A stretch of 64,000 nt of DNA from positions 248,001 through 312,000 of the forward strand of contig NZ_JANUGX010000001.1 of NCBI RefSeq assembly GCF_024753245.1. Direction: 5' to 3'. Shown here piece by piece: positions 61,298 through 64,000 of the stretch. The notes below the pieces were generated by a model that was not told where the DNA came from, made no database searches, and was given only the letters and a program-made list of their open reading frames with translations. Position numbers and translations under genes: made by a program. Source of the stretch: Massilia norwichensis (GTDB lineage Bacteria > Pseudomonadota > Gammaproteobacteria > Burkholderiales > Burkholderiaceae_D). Every line of letters starts with the position of its first letter. The first letter of the stretch is position 1.

Positions 61298-61696
61298 ATG
61301 CCGCCCATTTCACCTGAACTGCACGACCAGATCGGCCAGCGCCTGCGCCAGGACCGCGAAGCCATGCTGGCCACCGTCCGCGCCCGCACCGCCGGCGACA
61401 CCGACGACCGTCCGGCGATCTCGCCGATGGCCCACATGGGCTCGAACGACGACGCCCCGACTGGCGAAATGCTCAGCCATAACGAAGAACACCTGGCCGA
61501 GCACGAGACCAATCTGCTGCACGACATCGACGCCGCGATCGGGCGCCTGGAATCGGGCGGCTACGGCGTCTGCACCTCCTGCGGCCGCGACATCCCCGAA
61601 GCCCGCCTGCTGGCCACGCCGACGGTGCAGACCTGCATCCAGTGCCAGGAGCAGATCGAGAAGGAACAGGGGACCGGGCGCGGCCCGACGATGTAA
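61298..61696 (+). CDS. TraR/DksA-family zinc-finger protein
   Basis: A 132-residue protein with a helical N-terminus (HDQIGQRLRQDREAMLATVRART) and a C4 zinc finger: CTSC (92-95) and CIQC (113-116), separated by IPEARLLATPTVQT. This is the short DksA-like class that binds RNA polymerase without the long coiled coil, so it could modulate transcription with or without ppGpp. The conserved acidic tip of DksA is not evident. It is divergent from ccoN, so the FNR box region may also influence it. Confidence 0.88.
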   Translation: MPPISPELHDQIGQRLRQDREAMLATVRARTAGDTDDRPAISPMAHMGSNDDAPTGEMLSHNEEHLAEHETNLLHDIDAAIGRLESGGYGVCTSCGRDIPEARLLATPTVQTCIQCQEQIEKEQGTGRGPTM

Positions 61697-61705
61697 CCCG
61701 GCTTA

Positions 61706-61746
61706 GGGGTCAGAGCCCTTTGAAACCAACACCGGGCTCTGACCCC
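61706..61746. repeat. Perfect 13-base palindrome between convergent genes
   Basis: GGGGTCAGAGCCC (61706-61718) and GGGCTCTGACCCC (61734-61746) are perfect inverted copies around a 15-base loop that contains TTTGAAACCAACACC. It lies between the DksA-like stop and the ccoS stop and can act as a terminator for both. I recall similar palindromes dispersed in Oxalobacteraceae genomes, so it may also be a REP-type repeat. Confidence 0.7.
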
Positions 61747-61749
61747 TGG

Positions 61750-61890
61750 CTAGTCGTCATCATGCAAAATCCGCAAAGCCGGCCCATCCAGATCCTCGAA
61801 CTGCCCGCTGTCCGCCGCCCCAAAGAAAATCCACACCGCGTACGCCACCAGGATCAGGCTCAGCGGAATCAATAGATACAAAGCTTCCAT
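61750..61890 (-). CDS. ccoS: cbb3 oxidase assembly protein CcoS (46 aa)
   Basis: The 46-residue membrane peptide reads MEALYLLIPLSLILVAYAVW, then IFFGAADSGQFEDLDGPALR and an acidic end. The Gln-Phe-Asp/Glu-Asp-Leu-x-x-Pro pattern is the CcoS signature. It is needed for cofactor insertion into the cbb3 oxidase in other species. Its ATG overlaps the ccoI stop by one base, so the pair is co-translated. Confidence 0.92.
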   Translation of the reverse strand: MEALYLLIPLSLILVAYAVWIFFGAADSGQFEDLDGPALRILHDDD

Positions 61891-64000
61891 CAGCCTTCCC
61901 TCCTCAGCCGCAAGGCATTCAACACCACCAGCGCCGAGCTGCCCGCCATGCCCAGGCCGGACAACCAGGGATTCAGCAGGCCGCTGGCCGCCGCCGGAAT
62001 CGCCACCAGGTTGTAGAGCATCGCCCAGCCCAGGTTCTGGCGGATCACGCGCACGCAGGCGCCGGCCGTGCGCAGCGCTTCGGCCAGCGGCGCCAGGCCG
62101 CGATCGCCCAACGCTGCGCCGGCCCCCAGCAGCACGCAGTCGGCATGCAGTTGCGCCAGCTGGGCGCCCTGTCCCATCGCGAACGAGACGTCGGCGCCGC
62201 TCAGCACCGCGGCATCGTTGATGCCGTCGCCGACCATCGCCACCACCGCGCCCTGCGCCTGCAGCGTCCGCACCGCGTCGAGCTTGTCCTGCGGCAGCTG
62301 GCGTCCGCGCGCATCGCGGATGCCGAGTTCGTCCGCCACCGCGCGTACCGCCTCCTCGTCGTCGCCGGACAGCAGCAGCACCGTCTTGCCGCGCGCCTGC
62401 AGTTCGCGCACCAGGTCCGCCGCCTCGGGACGCAGGGCGTCGACCAGGTCGAAGCGCGCCAGCCAGCGCCCGGCACTGCCGAGCCAGATCGTGGTCGCGC
62501 CGGGCACGCTGCCCAGCGGCGGCGGCGACCCGGCCAGCGCCGCCACGAAGGCCGCGCTGCCGAGCCGGTAGCGCAGGCCCGCCACCTCGCCGGCGATACC
62601 CTGCCCGACCACGTTCTCGACCTCCTGCGCCGCCAGCGGCGCCGCAGCGGACCCGTCGAGGGCTTCGCGCAAGGCCTGCGCCAGCGGATGCGCGTTCCCG
62701 GCTTCGAGCGCCACCGCGATGCGCAGGCAGGCGACGTCGTCCAGCAGCTCGAGCGCCACCGTATCCTGCAGCGCGGGCCGGCCGCGCGTGAGGGTACCGG
62801 TCTTGTCGAACACCACATGGGTCGAACGCTCGAGCGTCTCCAGCACGTGCGGCTTCACCGCCAGCACGCCATGGCGCAGCAGGCGCTCCAGCGCCGCCGC
62901 CAGCGCGGTCGGCGTCGCCAGCGACAGCGCGCAGGGGCAGGACACCACCAGCACCGCGATCGCCGCCGGCCAGGCCCGCGCTGGATAGACCGCATGCCAG
63001 AACGCGAACACGGCGCCGGTCAGAACCAGCAGCACCACGACGAACCAGGCGCCGACGCGATCCGCCCACTGGGCCAGCCGCGGCTTGTCCTGGCCCGCGC
63101 GTTCGCTCAGGCGCACCAGCATCGCCAGCGTGCTGTCGGCGGCGCAGCTCTCGACGCGGACCGTCACCGCCTGCGCGACGTTGACCGCGCCGCCCGGCAG
63201 CTGCTCGCCCGGACCGACCGCGCGGGTGCGGCTCTCGCCGGTGAGCAGGGCCAGGTCGACCTCGGTTTGGCCGGCGAGGATCACGCCATCCGCCGCCACC
63301 GTCTGGCCCGGCGCGACCAGGATCACGTCGCCGGGCTGCAGGCGCGCGGCGGCGATCGTCTCCGGTTCGCAGGGCGCGGGCCAGCCGGACAGGCGCTGCG
63401 CGGTGGCCGGCACCGCGTGCTGCAAGCCTTCCAGCGCGCGCGCGGCCTTGCGGCGGGCGTCGAGTTCGAGCCAGCGGCTGCCCAGCAGCAGGAACACGAA
63501 CATGGTGATCGAGTCGAACCAGACCTCGCCTTCCCCGCGCACAAGGGAGACGGCGCTGCCGATGAAGGCGGCCAGGATGCCCAGCGCCACCGGCACGTCC
63601 ATGCCGGGCAGGCCGCGCCGCAGATCCATCCAGGCGCCGCGCAGGAACGGCCAGGCGCAGTAGCTGACGGCCGGCAGCGTGAGCAGGAAGGAGGCCCAGC
63701 CCATCAGGGCGGTCATGTCGGCATCCATGGTGCCGTCGTTCGCCAGGTAGACCGGGACCGCGTACATCATCACCTGCATCATCGACAGGCCGGCCACGAA
63801 CAGGCGCCGCATCAGCGCCTTGCGGGCGCGCTCGAGCTGGGCGCCGTGGCGGGTGGCATCGTAGGGATAGGCGGTGTAGCCGATGCCGCGCAGGGCGGCG
63901 ATGATCCGGCTCGGGCGGCAGACGGCGCTGTCCCAGCGCACGTGCAGGCGTTCGGTGGCGACGTTCAGCACCGCCGAGGCGACGCCCGGCAGCGCCGCCA
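61890..64000 (-). CDS. ccoI: Copper-translocating P-type ATPase CcoI/FixI (5' end beyond the window)
   Basis: The visible part encodes about 700 residues; the gene runs off the right edge, so the start and most of the N-terminal metal-binding domain are missing (its tail LNVATERLHVRW is seen). Copper-ATPase features are VVSCPCALSLATPTAL (ion channel CPC), FDKTGTLTRG (phosphorylated Asp), ELQARGKTVLLLSGDDEEAV and VGDGINDAAVL. It exports copper for cbb3 oxidase assembly. It is coupled to ccoS. Confidence 0.95.
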   Translation of the reverse strand, partial: AALPGVASAVLNVATERLHVRWDSAVCRPSRIIAALRGIGYTAYPYDATRHGAQLERARKALMRRLFVAGLSMMQVMMYAVPVYLANDGTMDADMTALMGWASFLLTLPAVSYCAWPFLRGAWMDLRRGLPGMDVPVALGILAAFIGSAVSLVRGEGEVWFDSITMFVFLLLGSRWLELDARRKAARALEGLQHAVPATAQRLSGWPAPCEPETIAAARLQPGDVILVAPGQTVAADGVILAGQTEVDLALLTGESRTRAVGPGEQLPGGAVNVAQAVTVRVESCAADSTLAMLVRLSERAGQDKPRLAQWADRVGAWFVVVLLVLTGAVFAFWHAVYPARAWPAAIAVLVVSCPCALSLATPTALAAALERLLRHGVLAVKPHVLETLERSTHVVFDKTGTLTRGRPALQDTVALELLDDVACLRIAVALEAGNAHPLAQALREALDGSAAAPLAAQEVENVVGQGIAGEVAGLRYRLGSAAFVAALAGSPPPLGSVPGATTIWLGSAGRWLARFDLVDALRPEAADLVRELQARGKTVLLLSGDDEEAVRAVADELGIRDARGRQLPQDKLDAVRTLQAQGAVVAMVGDGINDAAVLSGADVSFAMGQGAQLAQLHADCVLLGAGAALGDRGLAPLAEALRTAGACVRVIRQNLGWAMLYNLVAIPAAASGLLNPWLSGLGMAGSSALVVLNALRLRREG

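Noticed and set aside
1..64000. CRISPR arrays, tRNA or rRNA genes, insertion sequences, prophage genes
   Set aside because: No regularly spaced repeats, no cloverleaf or rRNA-like segments and no transposase or phage proteins were found in either strand.

Overview
The window reads as a chromosomal segment of a GC-rich betaproteobacterium, most likely Oxalobacteraceae (Massilia/Telluria group). This is inferred from base composition, from palindromic repeats of a kind I associate with that group from memory, and from the respiratory gene set. No rRNA, tRNA, CRISPR array, transposase or phage gene is visible, and no gene-free stretch exceeds 300 bases.

Left part (1-12 kb): a two-part chromate transporter, S-formylglutathione hydrolase, and a probable heat-shock operon (a sigma-32-like promoter, then hsp20, a phosphoribosyltransferase, an SRPBCC protein and an erythromycin-esterase-like protein). 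These are followed by a Tat-exported molybdenum hydroxylase pair (iorAB-like), a TPR-methyltransferase and nicotinamidase. At 12.3-15.8 kb an aminotransferase-like protein whose PLP lysine is replaced by glutamine is co-transcribed with a hybrid histidine kinase. This is the most unusual pair in the window.

Middle (15.8-34.5 kb): a CPA1 antiporter, a DUF4126 protein, topoisomerase IB, two Yellow/MRJP-type paralogues (one cytoplasmic, one exported), transporters, and an AraC unit. Then come an operon with SET protein, pncB, SDR and FAD oxidase genes, an SBP56/methanethiol oxidase coupled to a membrane protein, a fatty acid hydroxylase and an acyl-CoA synthetase.

Right part (34.5-64 kb): mostly respiration at low oxygen. 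It holds a full membrane formate dehydrogenase operon (chaperone, Tat peptide, alpha, beta, gamma and several accessory proteins), cydAB with a CydX-like peptide, an FNR regulator with all four cluster cysteines, and the cbb3 oxidase genes ccoNOQP-G-H plus ccoS and ccoI. A perfect FNR box lies in front of ccoN. Between them lie isocitrate lyase with a degenerate NAD-binding protein, a DUF885 peptidase-like protein, and an hprRS-like two-component system divergent from an exported hydroxyisourate hydrolase, with a matching palindromic operator.

Taken together, the genes suggest a respiratory generalist that oxidises formate and scavenges oxygen with two high-affinity oxidases. It also carries several oxidative and heat stress modules. 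Methanethiol oxidase, S-formylglutathione hydrolase and formate dehydrogenase could form a C1 detoxification chain, but that link is inference.
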